Position numbers and translations under genes: made by a program
Shown here: piece by piece, positions 7,923 to 18,200 of the stretch
Layout: the number at the start of each line of letters is the position of its first letter
Numbering within the stretch: the first letter of the stretch is position 1
Origin: JAGXQV01 sp041674485
Lineage (GTDB): Bacteria; Pseudomonadota; Gammaproteobacteria; Burkholderiales; Sulfuricellaceae
DNA: 64,000 nt
Direction: 5' to 3'
NCBI GenBank assembly: GCA_041674485.1
Contig: JBAYVP010000003.1
Span: 1-64,000 of the forward strand
The notes under the pieces: generated by a model
Databases searched by the model: none
Told to the model about the DNA's origin: nothing
The model's input: only the letters and a program-made list of their open reading frames with translations

Positions 7923-8467
7923 GCGTAGCCATCCAGCATGCACGGGAAGTTTTGCGCGATGCCGAATTGCTGTATTCGGCGGAGCAGGTGCAGGCATCGC
8001 TGCACAAGGTCGCGCGGCAGATCAACGCCGCGCTGGCCGAGTCGCATCCGCTGGTGTTGTCGGTGATGGGCGGCGCGGTGGTGTTCACCGGGCAGTTGCT
8101 GCCGCTGCTCGACTTTCCGCTGGATTTCGATTATGTGCATGTGTCGCGTTACGGCGATGCGCGGCACGGCGGGCAAATGCACTGGAAGGTCGAACCGCGC
8201 GAAACTGTGCGCGGTCGCGTGGTGCTGGTGCTGGACGATATTCTCGACGAAGGCCACACGCTGGCGGCGCTGCGCCAGCGTGTGCTGGAATTGGGGGCGA
8301 GCAAATTTTACAGTGCGGCGTTTGCCGACAAGCAGCATGGCAGGGCCAAGCCGATTTATGCCGATTTTGTTGGGGTGGAATTGCCGGATCGTTTCGTGTT
8401 CGGTTATGGCATGGACATAGAAGGGGCGTGGCGCAATCTGCCCGCCATTTATGCAGTGAGGGAGTAG
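7919..8467 (+). CDS. hpt: Hypoxanthine-guanine phosphoribosyltransferase
   Basis: A 182-residue purine salvage enzyme that transfers ribose-5-phosphate from PRPP to hypoxanthine or guanine. The PRPP-binding loop VVLVLDDILDEGHTLAAL lies at about residues 101-118. It overlaps galU (ATGA) and is five bases from the next gene, a purine nucleoside phosphorylase; together they would recycle the base released from methylthio-nucleosides. Confidence 0.88.
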   Translation: MSVAIQHAREVLRDAELLYSAEQVQASLHKVARQINAALAESHPLVLSVMGGAVVFTGQLLPLLDFPLDFDYVHVSRYGDARHGGQMHWKVEPRETVRGRVVLVLDDILDEGHTLAALRQRVLELGASKFYSAAFADKQHGRAKPIYADFVGVELPDRFVFGYGMDIEGAWRNLPAIYAVRE

Positions 8468-8471
8468 AGCA

Positions 8472-9218
8472 ATGTTGGCAATTATCGGCGGTCGCGGTTT
8501 GACAGAACTGACCAACCTGAAGATCACCCATCGGCAGGTGATGCGCACGCCTTATGGCGAGCCTTCCGGCGCATTCCTGTTCGGCACGTTGAACGAGCAT
8601 GAGGTGATTTTTCTGGCGCGTCACGGTTTCGGGCACACCATTCCGCCACATCTGGTGAACTATCGCGCCAACCTGTGGGCATTGCACGAACAAGGTGTCA
8701 ACAAGGTTATTTCGGTTGCGACCGTCGGGGGCATCCGCGCCGATCTGACCCCCGGCGTTATCGTCGTGCCGGATCAGATTATCGACTATACCCACGGGCG
8801 CGATGCCACCTATTTCGATACGCGCGACACCCGCTATATCAACGCCAATTTCACCTTGCCCTATTCACCGGCATTGCGTGAACGTATTCTGCGCAGTGCC
8901 AGCAAAGTCCAGCAGCCTTGCGTGGATGGGGGGGTTTATGCCGCTACGCAAGGGCCGCGTTTGGACAGTGCCGCAGAAGTTAATCGCTACGAACGGGATG
9001 GAGCCGACATGGTCGGCATGACCGGTATGCCGGAAACCGTGCTGGCGATGGAACTGGAGCTGAACTATGCCACTATCGCCGTCGTCGTAAATTATGCGGC
9101 GGGGCGCGGTGACAGCAAGCAGGGCATCAACATGGAGCATGCCAGCGCCACCGCCGGAGCTGCGGTGGAGCGGGTACGCAGCATTCTCGAATGCGTGGTG
9201 AGTTGCGATGCCGGTTAG
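8472..9218 (+). CDS. S-methyl-5'-thioinosine/thioadenosine phosphorylase
   Basis: A 248-residue member of the MTA/PNP phosphorylase family, starting LAIIGGRGL and containing RHGFGHTIPPHLVNYRAN (phosphate and ribose site) and the MVGMTGMPE substrate motif. It splits methylthio-nucleosides from polyamine synthesis and possibly N-acylhomoserine lactone synthesis. Adjacency to a hypoxanthine phosphoribosyltransferase favours the methylthioinosine form described in Pseudomonas, but the base specificity is not certain from sequence. Confidence 0.85.
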   Translation: MLAIIGGRGLTELTNLKITHRQVMRTPYGEPSGAFLFGTLNEHEVIFLARHGFGHTIPPHLVNYRANLWALHEQGVNKVISVATVGGIRADLTPGVIVVPDQIIDYTHGRDATYFDTRDTRYINANFTLPYSPALRERILRSASKVQQPCVDGGVYAATQGPRLDSAAEVNRYERDGADMVGMTGMPETVLAMELELNYATIAVVVNYAAGRGDSKQGINMEHASATAGAAVERVRSILECVVSCDAG

Positions 9219-9765
9219 GCAGGTGCTGCGCATGGGCGATGCGCGGCTGCTGCGCCGCGCCGAACCGGTGAGCCACTTCGGCAGTGAAGAGTTGCTCGCC
9301 TTGCTGGGGGATATGCGCGACACCATGCAGGCCATGAACGGTGTGGGGTTGGCCGCCCCGCAAATCGGCGTGAATTTGCGCGTGGTGATTTTTAGCGTGC
9401 AACCGCCCCATACCGACCAGGAAAAAAATGCCTCGCGTTACCCCGATGCCGAGGCGGTGCCGGAAACCGTGCTGATCAATCCGCTCATCACACAGTCGGG
9501 CGACGAAATCGAAGAAGCCTGGGAAGGCTGTTTGAGCGTGCCCGGCTTGCGTGGTCTGGTGCCGCGCCTGCGGAATATCCGCTATCAGGGTTGCGATGAA
9601 TATGGCGCGCTGATCGACCGCACGGTGAGCGGATTTCATGCGCGCGTGGTACAGCATGAGTGCGATCATCTGGACGGAATTCTGTACCCGATGCGCATCC
9701 GGGACATGGCCAAATTTGGCTATAACGAAGAACTGTTTCCCGGCCGGACCATGCCGGACGAATAG
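9208..9765 (+). CDS. def: Peptide deformylase
   Basis: A 185-residue metalloenzyme that removes the formyl group from nascent proteins. All three family motifs are present: GVGLAAPQIG (about residue 46), EGCLSVPG (about 109) and QHECDHLDG (about 149), supplying the Cys and two His metal ligands and the catalytic Glu. The start overlaps the 3' end of the upstream phosphorylase by 11 bases. A residue stretch after the first motif is slightly longer than in E. coli Def. Confidence 0.93.
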   Translation: MPVRQVLRMGDARLLRRAEPVSHFGSEELLALLGDMRDTMQAMNGVGLAAPQIGVNLRVVIFSVQPPHTDQEKNASRYPDAEAVPETVLINPLITQSGDEIEEAWEGCLSVPGLRGLVPRLRNIRYQGCDEYGALIDRTVSGFHARVVQHECDHLDGILYPMRIRDMAKFGYNEELFPGRTMPDE

Positions 9766-9885
9766 GCAGCCGGGCGCGGGCAACGGAGCGGTTGCAGCCT
9801 GGAAAAACATGAACACAGGCTATCCAGCTGGTATGGCGTAATCCGATAAAATCGGCCATCAAAAATATTGAAGCTATGGAGAGCC

Positions 9886-11970
9886 ATGGAAGCTGAGACG
9901 GCAAGGACCCGGATACAACTCCAGACTGTGCTGGATTCAACACCGGCGCTGATCGTGGCGCTCGATGAAAAAGGGCAGATTACCCTGATCAACCGTTTTG
10001 CATTGAATCTGTTGGGCTATACCGAAGAAGAACTGCTCGACCGCAATTGGTTTGATACCTGCCTGCCGCAGCCAGATGGCAGAGAGCATGTATATCCGGT
10101 GTTCCGCAGGATCATGGCAGGCGAGATTGCGCCCGTCGAGGAGTTTGAAAATACCGTTCTTTGCAGAAATGGGCGACAACTCTTGATCGCCTGGCGCAAC
10201 ACCAGCATGACCGATGAGCATGGCAGAATCGTCGGCACCCTGAGTTCCGGAATGGACATCACCGAGCGCAAGCGGGCGGAACGCGAGTTGCGCGAACTGA
10301 ACGAGCATCTGGAAGAGCGGGTCGAGCAGCGCACCCGCGAGCTTACCCAAGCCAAGCAATTGGCGGAATCCGCAAGCCGCATCAAGAGCGAATTTCTCGC
10401 CAACATGAGCCACGAGATACGCACGCCGCTGAATAGCATACTCGGCATGGCGCACCTCGCGATGAGCACCGAGGCCGATTCCAAGAATCGCGACTATCTC
10501 AAGAAAATCCAGTTTTCCGGCGAGCATTTGCTTGGCATCATTGACGACGTTCTCGATTTTTCCAAGCTGGATGCGGGGAAACTGAAAATTGATACGGCAG
10601 ATTTTGAATTGAGCCGGGTGCTGGAGAGCGTCAACAACATGGTTGCCGACAAGGCGGCAGCCAAAGGGTTGGAACTCGTTTTTGATATCGATGCAAAGAT
10701 TTGTGCCAACCTGCGCGGTGACCCGTTGCGGCTGGTTCAAGTGCTGGTCAATTATGTCGACAATGCCGTCAAATTCACCGAAAAAGGCAGGGTGACCCTG
10801 CGTGCCAAAAAGATCGGGGAGAATGAAACAAGCTGTCTGGTACGCTTTGAAGTTCAAGACACCGGTATCGGCATGAGCGCTGCGGAGCAAGCCAAACTGT
10901 TCCAGCCCTTCCAGCAGCTTGACACATCGTCTACGCGCCAATATGGCGGCACTGGCCTCGGGCTTGCCATCTGCAAGCAACTGGCGGCGGTGATGAAGGA
11001 TGGGGAGATCGGCGTGGAAAGCGTCCCGGGCCAGGGCAGTACCTTCTGGTTCAGTTTGCGGCTCGATAAGGCATGGTGGTCCAGCAGGGCGGAGAAGCAA
11101 GGCAGGATGGATGTGCCGCCGGTCCTGCTGGCGACGATCAGCGGCGCCCGTATCCTGCTGGTGGAAAACAACCTGTTCAACCAACAGGTGGCGACCGAAT
11201 TTCTTGAAAATGCCGGCGTCACGGTTTGCGTGGCGCAGAACGGAAAAGAGGCGATGGACTTGTTGGCTAATGACATTTTTGATTGTGTGCTGATGGACAT
11301 ACAAATGCCGGTGATGGATGGCTTCGAGACTACCCGCCAGATTCGCGCCAACCCTGCCCTGGCGGGAACGCGCGTGATTGCCATGACGGCGAGCGCATCG
11401 AACCGTGATCGTGAGCGCTGTATGGGCGCCGGCATGGACGACTTCATCAGCAAACCATTCAAGCCCTATACGTTTTATGCGGTGATTGCCAGATGCCTGT
11501 CCGGGCGGGCATCCGGGCAGACACCGGCTTCCGTTACGCTTGCCGCAGCCGCAGAAAAGGAGACATGGGTGGGCGACCCCGTGGCGGGCGACCCAGGCAT
11601 CATGGACTTTCGGGTACTCGCCGAACTGATGGGCGGCAACAAGCTGAAAATGCGCGAGTTTGCCCTCAAGTTTCTGGCCTCGGTCCGCCAGGACATGACC
11701 GAAGTCGAAGCGGCGCTGGAGCGCAAGGATCTGGCGGCATTGGGCGTGTTGGGACACCACATCAAATCGCCGGCCAGAATGGTGGGTGCGACCAGGTTTG
11801 CCGACCTGTGCCAGACGCTGGAAGGTTGTGGCAAGAGCAATGCGAGCATCGGGCAGATTCAGGATGTCTTCAGCCAGATGCACACGCTGCTGGAGCGCAT
11901 CGGCGAGCAAATAAGCAAGGAGTTTGCATCATTGCCGGATAGCGTTTCCGGGGGCGACCATAGTGAATGA
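9886..11970 (+). CDS. Hybrid sensor histidine kinase (PAS-HisKA-HATPase-REC-Hpt)
   Basis: A 694-residue soluble kinase without membrane helices. Order: PAS domain (about 10-125), coiled coil, HisKA with phospho-His in NMSHEIRTPLNSILG (about 175), HATPase with a GGTGLGLAICKQL G-box (about 360), a receiver with phospho-Asp in VLMDIQMPVMDG (about 475), and an Hpt domain with HHIKSPARMVG (about 625). This is a BarA-like phosphorelay in one chain. GGAG precedes the chosen ATG. The cognate response regulator is not adjacent on the same strand; convergent genes downstream encode candidates. Confidence 0.9.
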   Translation: MEAETARTRIQLQTVLDSTPALIVALDEKGQITLINRFALNLLGYTEEELLDRNWFDTCLPQPDGREHVYPVFRRIMAGEIAPVEEFENTVLCRNGRQLLIAWRNTSMTDEHGRIVGTLSSGMDITERKRAERELRELNEHLEERVEQRTRELTQAKQLAESASRIKSEFLANMSHEIRTPLNSILGMAHLAMSTEADSKNRDYLKKIQFSGEHLLGIIDDVLDFSKLDAGKLKIDTADFELSRVLESVNNMVADKAAAKGLELVFDIDAKICANLRGDPLRLVQVLVNYVDNAVKFTEKGRVTLRAKKIGENETSCLVRFEVQDTGIGMSAAEQAKLFQPFQQLDTSSTRQYGGTGLGLAICKQLAAVMKDGEIGVESVPGQGSTFWFSLRLDKAWWSSRAEKQGRMDVPPVLLATISGARILLVENNLFNQQVATEFLENAGVTVCVAQNGKEAMDLLANDIFDCVLMDIQMPVMDGFETTRQIRANPALAGTRVIAMTASASNRDRERCMGAGMDDFISKPFKPYTFYAVIARCLSGRASGQTPASVTLAAAAEKETWVGDPVAGDPGIMDFRVLAELMGGNKLKMREFALKFLASVRQDMTEVEAALERKDLAALGVLGHHIKSPARMVGATRFADLCQTLEGCGKSNASIGQIQDVFSQMHTLLERIGEQISKEFASLPDSVSGGDHSE

Positions 11971-12017
11971 AGGTCGGTTTTTTGGTAATTCCAGTTCCCG
12001 ATCAATAGAGCAATATC

Positions 12018-12069
12018 GTAGGGCAGGTTCTACCCGCCGGATACAGATGTCGGGCGGAGCCCGACCTAC
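12018..12069. repeat. Degenerate GTAG-type REP pair
   Basis: Begins GTAGGGCAGG and ends with CGGGCGGAGCCCGACCTAC, i.e. two outward-facing GTAG heads enclosing palindromes. Lies between two convergent genes. Confidence 0.7.
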
Positions 12070-12105
12070 GGATTATTTTCCTATTGAAGGGGAAATGGAA
12101 TGATA

Positions 12106-12269
12106 CCCCCCTTTGAAAAAGGGGGGCAGGGGGGATTTACAGCAGGTGGCGAGAGAGTGGCGCGCTTCAAATCCCCCTCATTCCCCCTTTTGCAAAGGGG
12201 GAAGCGAAGTGCTCGGCGCGCAGGGGTGGTTGGACGTTGGTATCTGGCGGGGGGGAGACCTGAGTAGTT
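12106..12269. repeat. Long palindromic repeat (family 2) with family-3 right end
   Basis: Contains CCCCCCTTTGAAAAAGGGGGG, a central section and a second C-run/G-run hairpin, then GAAGCGAAGTGCTCGGCGCGCAGGGG. A close copy lies at 58829-58978. The right end ACCTGAGTAGTT at 12258-12269 equals the terminal repeat of the family-3 elements. This explains most of the 415-bp gap between the two convergent genes; nothing coding is seen. Confidence 0.75.
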
Positions 12270-12385
12270 GCGAAATAAATTGCAAAATATTTTCAACATA
12301 CTGATTGTGCATGTTTTTTAAAAAAGCGAGAAGTCGGGCAGGCTGCTAGTGTTTGAACGGTTACAAACCGGAAGCTGAGAAATGT

Positions 12386-13576
12386 CTATGTAGGCTGGTA
12401 AAGTCCAACTGCACCCAACACACGATCTATCTTGGCAGTCAGCTTGTCGGGGTCAAAAGGTTTTACCACGAAGTCGGTGGCGCCTGCTTTCAGGCTGTCG
12501 ATCACGACCTGCCCTTCGCTCTTGCCGGTAAGCATGATCACCGGAATCATGGCGAACTGTGGTGCGGCCTTCAAATGCTGCGTGGTTTCTATGCCGCCCA
12601 TGTCAGGCATCATGACATCCATGAGGATGAGATCCGGCCGAGTCTTGCGCATAATCTTCAGGGCTTCGATACCGCTGGTGGCAAAAATGAGATGATAGTT
12701 TTTCGCCTCCAGAAGTTTGTCTATTAGTTTGTGCTGAAACTCATCGTCGTCCACTACCAATACAGTTGGGCGGATGCGTTCGGCCATCGCATTCAGGGCG
12801 CGGGCCGATTTCATGAGTGGCTCGCATTCCTGTCTGAGCCCTTGTGCCCACTGCTGCATAGGCTGGGCGGATACGGTAGCAGCACGGAAGAGCCGCTGAA
12901 CTTCTTCACGCTTAAAGCGGCTGATTTCCTTTTTGAACCCCTCGGCATTTTTGATCTCGACCGAGTCGGGCAGCGAACCCGAAATGAGCCGCTGGGAAAA
13001 CCCGTCCAGCGCCGTACCGATTTCCTGTTCGGCCCGCTCCATGGCACGACCGGACGCTTCAATGTGATGACCTCCCAGCCCTATTTGTTGATTCAGCGCC
13101 TGTTCCAACTCCGCCAAGTGGCGCGCCTGGGCGGCAAACTCGGCTGCCGACGGACTGTCTGCTTTAAAGGCGGCCAACTCGCGCAGCGCATAGTGAACCG
13201 ACATGTTCAGGCGTGACGAATCATAAGTCATCGGCCAAAACAAAATGTAATCGTCAAAAAGATCCTTCATGCACAACTCGTAAGCGTGTTTTACTTCGTC
13301 CTTGTTGCACAGGATCACGGTGCGGTGCGGATGCCGATGAACTTCCGGGCAAAAGCGATACAAGCTCAAATAGTAGCGTTCCGATTTTTCCAGCTTGTTG
13401 AATGCCAGCACCAGCACATCGGGTTGGTGGCGCACGAAGTCGCCCGCTGCCGCATCGGGGTTCGTGGAAACGACGATGTGATTAAATTCCTTGTTCAGCA
13501 CCTCTGCTACCAGTTCGGCGTCGGTGGCGATATCGGTGGCAATCAGAATCCTAGCCGTTGAGTTAGGGGTAGCCAT
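12386..13576 (-). CDS. Response regulator with degenerate N-terminal and intact C-terminal receiver
   Basis: 396 residues. The N-terminal third (about 8-130) has the spacing of a receiver domain (ILIATDIATDAELVAEVL, DVLVLAFN) but lacks the usual phospho-Asp surroundings. A helical middle segment follows. The C-terminal receiver (about 270-390) is complete: TVLVVDDDEFQHKL, LILMDVMMPDMGG and the conserved Lys in VVKPFDPDKL. No output domain is present, so it likely works by protein contacts, perhaps with the EAL regulator immediately upstream on the same strand. Confidence 0.82.
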   Translation of the reverse strand: MATPNSTARILIATDIATDAELVAEVLNKEFNHIVVSTNPDAAAGDFVRHQPDVLVLAFNKLEKSERYYLSLYRFCPEVHRHPHRTVILCNKDEVKHAYELCMKDLFDDYILFWPMTYDSSRLNMSVHYALRELAAFKADSPSAAEFAAQARHLAELEQALNQQIGLGGHHIEASGRAMERAEQEIGTALDGFSQRLISGSLPDSVEIKNAEGFKKEISRFKREEVQRLFRAATVSAQPMQQWAQGLRQECEPLMKSARALNAMAERIRPTVLVVDDDEFQHKLIDKLLEAKNYHLIFATSGIEALKIMRKTRPDLILMDVMMPDMGGIETTQHLKAAPQFAMIPVIMLTGKSEGQVVIDSLKAGATDFVVKPFDPDKLTAKIDRVLGAVGLYQPT

Positions 13577-13601
13577 GGCGGAATAAATTTCTTAAGGAGC
13601 G

Positions 13602-14816
13602 CTAAATGTGCCTATTGGAGGCAGGTGCACCCCTCTGCCAGGACTCTATCCAGCCGGGCAGGTCAGCGGCGGGCATCGGCCTGGCGATAAAATAGCCTTG
13701 GGCAATATCACACCCAGATTTGCGTACAAAATCCCAGTCGGCCTGATCTTCGACCCCTTCCGCCACAACTTCCATGCCGAGCTGTTTTGCCAAGCCGAGG
13801 CTGTGATCGAACATCGCCCGCAACTTCTCGTTTTCCCAAGCGCCGTGTACGAAGCTCTGGTCGATCTTGAGTTCATCGAAGGGCAGGTCGCGCAACTGCG
13901 CCAGGGAAGAATTGCCGATGCCAAAATCGTCGATTGAAAGCCTGAAGCGCTTCAGGCGCAGCCGGGTCAGAACCTCCAGCGGAATACGCAAATCATCCAT
14001 CAGGCGGCTTTCGGTCACTTCCAGCTCCATCATCTGCGGCGGCACACCGGCCTTGGCCGCAAGCCCGGCCACCACCTCCAGAAAATCCAGCGAGCTCAGG
14101 TTATCCATCGACAGGTTGACGGCCACCTGCAACATCAGCCCCGCATCCTGCCAGAGTTTGGCCTGGGCGAGCGCTTCGGCCAGCACCGCACGGGTCAGGT
14201 CATCGATCAGGCCGTGCGCTTCCGCCACGCCGATGAACTGGTCGGGAAACACCATGCCATCCACCGGGTGACGCCAGCGCACCAGCGTTTCCACGCCCAC
14301 TACGCGACGGGTGGCGACCGCCACCTTGGGCTGATAATAATTGACCAATTCGCCATTGGCGATGGCCGCGCGCAACTCGTCTGCGCCGTAAACTGTGCTT
14401 TCCTCGCGTGACTCGTTCTGCGAGGGTGGCAACCATTTCCCAATTAACCCTGCCAAGCCTTCCGGTGAGGGGGGTTTATGCAGATGCCCCAACACGGTAA
14501 TCCTGTGCGCTTTTGCCAGTTTCTCGGCGGCCTGCTGCATACGCTCATCCTCGCCGCTGACCAGTATGAGGCTGCCGGTAAAGTGTCGCTCGACCAGGCG
14601 GCGCACGAATTCAAGCCCGTCCATTTCCGGCATGTTCAGATCCAGCAGAATCAGATCGGGGCATGCTTCCGGGCTATCGATCAATTCCAGCGCAGCGTGT
14701 CCGTTGTCGCATGCGGAAGCCGAAGTGAAGCCAAGATTGGCCAACATGCGAATGAGCAGCTTGTGCATGAACGGCTCGTCATCGAGGATCAGAATTTTGA
14801 TTGTGGAATTATTCAT
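13602..14816 (-). CDS. Response regulator with EAL (c-di-GMP phosphodiesterase) domain
   Basis: 404 residues: N-terminal receiver (about 4-125, phospho-Asp in LILLDLNMPEMDG) and a C-terminal EAL domain (about 150-395). EAL motifs are largely kept: ETLVRWRHP (ETL in place of EAL, Glu retained), LEVTES, SIDDFGIGNSS, KIDQSFV, AEGVED and QGYFIARPM, so phosphodiesterase activity is plausible. The ATG at 14816 has GAGG upstream. It lies 25 bp before the double-receiver gene, suggesting co-transcription. Confidence 0.88.
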   Translation of the reverse strand: MNNSTIKILILDDEPFMHKLLIRMLANLGFTSASACDNGHAALELIDSPEACPDLILLDLNMPEMDGLEFVRRLVERHFTGSLILVSGEDERMQQAAEKLAKAHRITVLGHLHKPPSPEGLAGLIGKWLPPSQNESREESTVYGADELRAAIANGELVNYYQPKVAVATRRVVGVETLVRWRHPVDGMVFPDQFIGVAEAHGLIDDLTRAVLAEALAQAKLWQDAGLMLQVAVNLSMDNLSSLDFLEVVAGLAAKAGVPPQMMELEVTESRLMDDLRIPLEVLTRLRLKRFRLSIDDFGIGNSSLAQLRDLPFDELKIDQSFVHGAWENEKLRAMFDHSLGLAKQLGMEVVAEGVEDQADWDFVRKSGCDIAQGYFIARPMPAADLPGWIESWQRGAPASNRHI

Positions 14817-14877
14817 GGTTGGATACCTCAAGGTTGGTCAATTCGTTATGTTTCTTTAGCGCACACACTTCAAACAC

Positions 14878-15207
14878 TCACTCAGCCGCACGCCGCAAAG
14901 CCTGGGTAGCCCATTGGTTCAGGCTCTGTCCGCTCACCTGCGCCGCCACCAGCGCGGCGGTATGCACTTCTGGCGGCACACGCAACATCAATCGGCCGCT
15001 GGCGGGCTTTTGCGCTGCACGGCCCAATTTGGCGCAGGTTGCCAGATAATCTTCTACCGCCTCTTTAAACGCGGCACGCAGCTTCGGCACGGTGTTGGCA
15101 TGAAAACCAACCACGTCGACAACCCCCGCAATATGCCCGATGAAGCAGGCATCCTCATCGCTGTATTCAATGCGGGCCGCATAGCCCTTGTAAGTCATCG
15201 TATTCAT
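14878..15207 (-). CDS. HicB-family antitoxin-like protein, without HicA
   Basis: 109 residues: an N-terminal partly degraded RNase H-like HicB domain (YKGYAARIEYSDEDACFIGHIAG) and a C-terminal ribbon-helix-helix DNA-binding segment (RLMLRVPPEVHTAALVAAQVSGQSLNQWATQAL). HicB proteins neutralise the mRNase HicA and repress their operon. No hicA-sized ORF is seen beside it: the neighbours are a large kinase gene 75 bp upstream and the EAL gene downstream. It may be an orphan antitoxin or a free-standing regulator. Confidence 0.8.
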   Translation of the reverse strand: MNTMTYKGYAARIEYSDEDACFIGHIAGVVDVVGFHANTVPKLRAAFKEAVEDYLATCAKLGRAAQKPASGRLMLRVPPEVHTAALVAAQVSGQSLNQWATQALRRAAE

Positions 15208-15282
15208 GGTTTTACTCCAGCTTCGATTCAGGTTTGCGGTTGTTGCGAGCGCAACTGCTCAACCTTTAGTAATAATCCCGAT

Positions 15283-18200
15283 TCAATATCCCGCAAGAAA
15301 ACCCTCCACGCCCGCCAGCTCCTGCTCGAACCTGGGCAATAGCACCGCCAGCGCTTCCGTATCGTCAGCTTTACCAGCCTGTTCCATCGCGGCGCACAGC
15401 TCGCCCAGCGCCAGCGCGCCTACCGAGCGAGCAGAAGACATGAGATTGTGCGCCAGCGCACTGGCTTCCGCTGTTTTTTCCGATGCACAGGCAGCGCGCA
15501 GCTCGACTGCTATCTTCGCCGCGCTGTGGCGGAAGTCATTCAGGAAGTCGCGGATGATTTCCTCGTCATCGCCCACCAGCTTTTTGAGCACATTCACATC
15601 CACCGGGGCGGGTGCCGAAGCGCCGTAGGTCGGGTTAGCGGAGCGTAACCCGACATCCGCAGCCGCCTCTTCGTGTCGGGTTACGCCCGATGGGCTAACC
15701 CGACCTACGTCTGGCGTGTACCCTGCGACCGCATCCGGCATCCATTTTTCCAGCATCGCTTTCAGGTTGACCAGTTGCACCGGTTTGCTCAGATAATCGT
15801 CCATGCCCACGGCAAGACAGTGTTCGGCTTCGCCCTTGAGCGCATTGGCGGTAAAGGCGATGATCGGTATGCGGGAAGCATGTGCGGATGATTTTTCGGC
15901 GGCACGAATGGCGGTGGTCAGCTCGTAGCCGTCCATTTCCGGCATGTGCAAATCGGTGATCAGGATGCAGTAATCGCCGTTCCGCCACCGCTCCAACGCC
16001 GCTTGGCCGTTATCGGCGATGTCTGCGGTTTGCCCGAGCAACGTGAGTTGCTGTTGAATGACTTTCTGGTTGATCTCGTTGTCTTCGGCAATCAGGATCA
16101 GCCTGCCCCGGCGGCGCGCTTCCTCGCGGGACAGCGGCGCGAGTGTCGTTTTGCCATCGCCGGCCCCGGCATTGTCGGGCTCGCCTTCCTGATCAGGCGC
16201 TTTAGCCCGCCCGGCAGCAATCGCCACCGCCTTCAGCAGGGTCCTGCGGGCAAGTACATTGCCATCCACCAACACCAGGTCGGCATCTTCCAAACGCGGC
16301 TCCCGGCGCTGCCCGCGCCGGATGATGACGAAGCGGGTTTCCTGCTCCGGGTGGGCGCGTGCTGCGGCGCGTAACTCCTCCAGCGGCGGGTTGGTGGCCG
16401 CGATGTCGATAACCACGATGCACAGGCCGGGTGGACGTCCGGCTATCCATTCCTTGACATGCCCCAAATCCGCCACCCGCCCGACCTCTGCACCGGCATG
16501 CACCAGATAGGCGGCGATATCTTCGGCCATTCCACCCGTGCCGCCCACCACCAGGCAAGACAGCCCGGCAACCGGGGAGGGTATTTTGTTGGCATCCGGC
16601 TGTTCCGGTAGCAGCCTGAAAGGCAGGTATGCACTGAACATCGAGCCTTTGCCTGGTTTGCTCTGCACCGTGATCTTGCCGCCCATCAGTTCTACCAGAT
16701 GGAGGGCGATAGACAGCCCCAGCCCCGTTCCGCCGTAAATCCGTGTGGTGGATGAATCTGCTTGGGTAAAGGGGGTAAACAGCCGCGCCTGGGCCGCTTC
16801 ATCCATGCCGATGCCGTTGTCGGTCACGCGAAACTCCAGCATCACCTGCTCTGGCGTGCTTTCGGTCAATATGGGGTACACCGACACCTTGCCATGCCGC
16901 ACCTGCCCGCTGGAGAACTTGACGGCGTTGCTCGCCAGGTTGATCAGTATTTGGCGCAACCGCCCCGCATCCCCCATGACTATTGCGGGAATAGCGGGGT
17001 CGGTAAACAGCGTCAACTCCACCCCTTTCTTCAAGGCGATGCGACCTATGGTTTCGCACGCTCCCTCCACCACGTCGGCGACACACATCGGCGCATAGTC
17101 GATCTGGAGCTTCCCGGCCTCGATCTTGGAAAAGTCGAGAATGTCGTCGATGATGGTAAGCAGGGCAAACGCCGAGTCGTGGATGATATTGGCCATCTCT
17201 ATTTGCTGGCTATTCAGGCTGCTCTGCTGCAGCACGTCGAGCATGCCGATCACACCGTTCATCGGCGTGCGGATTTCGTGGCTCATCGCGGCAAGAAAGG
17301 ACGATTTGGCCTGGTTGGCCTGCTCGGCATCAAGCTTGGCATGCTCCAGATCGGCGGTGCGCACCGCCACTTTGTTCTCCAGTTCTGCGTTGAGTTGAAG
17401 CACCTCTGTCTCCATCCGCTTGCGCTCGGTGATGTCGCGCACCGTGGCTTGCAGCACCGGCTTACCGTCCAATTCCATGGCGGTCAGCAATACCTCGGCG
17501 GGAAACTCCGTGTCGTCGAGCCGTCGATGCATCCATTCGAACAGAATGCTGCCGCTTTTGAACGCCGTGCCGATGTGTTGATTGGCCAGGCTCGTCGAAT
17601 CCTCGCCGCTGGGCTGGGTGGGCGGGGAAATCTCGGCAGGATGTTTGTTGATAAAATCGTCGCGCGATTGGCTGCCGAATATCCGCAGGGTGGCCGGGTT
17701 GCAGTCGAAAAAGGCTTTCTCGTCGAGCAGCATGATCGCATCGGAAGACGAATCGAACATGGCACGGTATTTTGTTGCCATGCTCTTCAGCGATTCTTCC
17801 GCCTGTTTGCGCTTGGTGATGTCATGCACGATACCTATCAAATAGCTTGGCTTATTCCCAGCGTCATGCTGCAATTCGCCGTAACCGTTGAGAATACGCA
17901 CCGTGCCATCGGGTAAGGTAACGCGAAACTCCAATGCATCGGGCTTTTTATCTGCCACACAGGCACCTATCCATGCCTGCATTGCCGGTCGGTCATCAGG
18001 ATGTATCAGGTTGAGAAGAGACTCAACGTTCGGGGTGAAAGTGTCCGGTGAGACACCGTAAATGCGATACGTCTCGTCAGACCATGATAACTGGCTCGAT
18101 AAATCGAAGCGCCAACTGCCAATATGGGCGATTCGTTGTGATTCCAACAGGAGAAACTTTTCATCGCGCAATGCATCCTGCGCCTGCTTAAGTAGAGTGA

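Noticed and set aside
9937..11910. Minus-strand open frame of 657 codons antisense to the hybrid kinase
   Set aside because: Shadow of the PAS-HisKA-HATPase gene, whose domains are all intact on the plus strand.
12300..12330. T-run/A-run near 12312-12326 as a terminator
   Set aside because: It is an AT palindrome without a GC stem.
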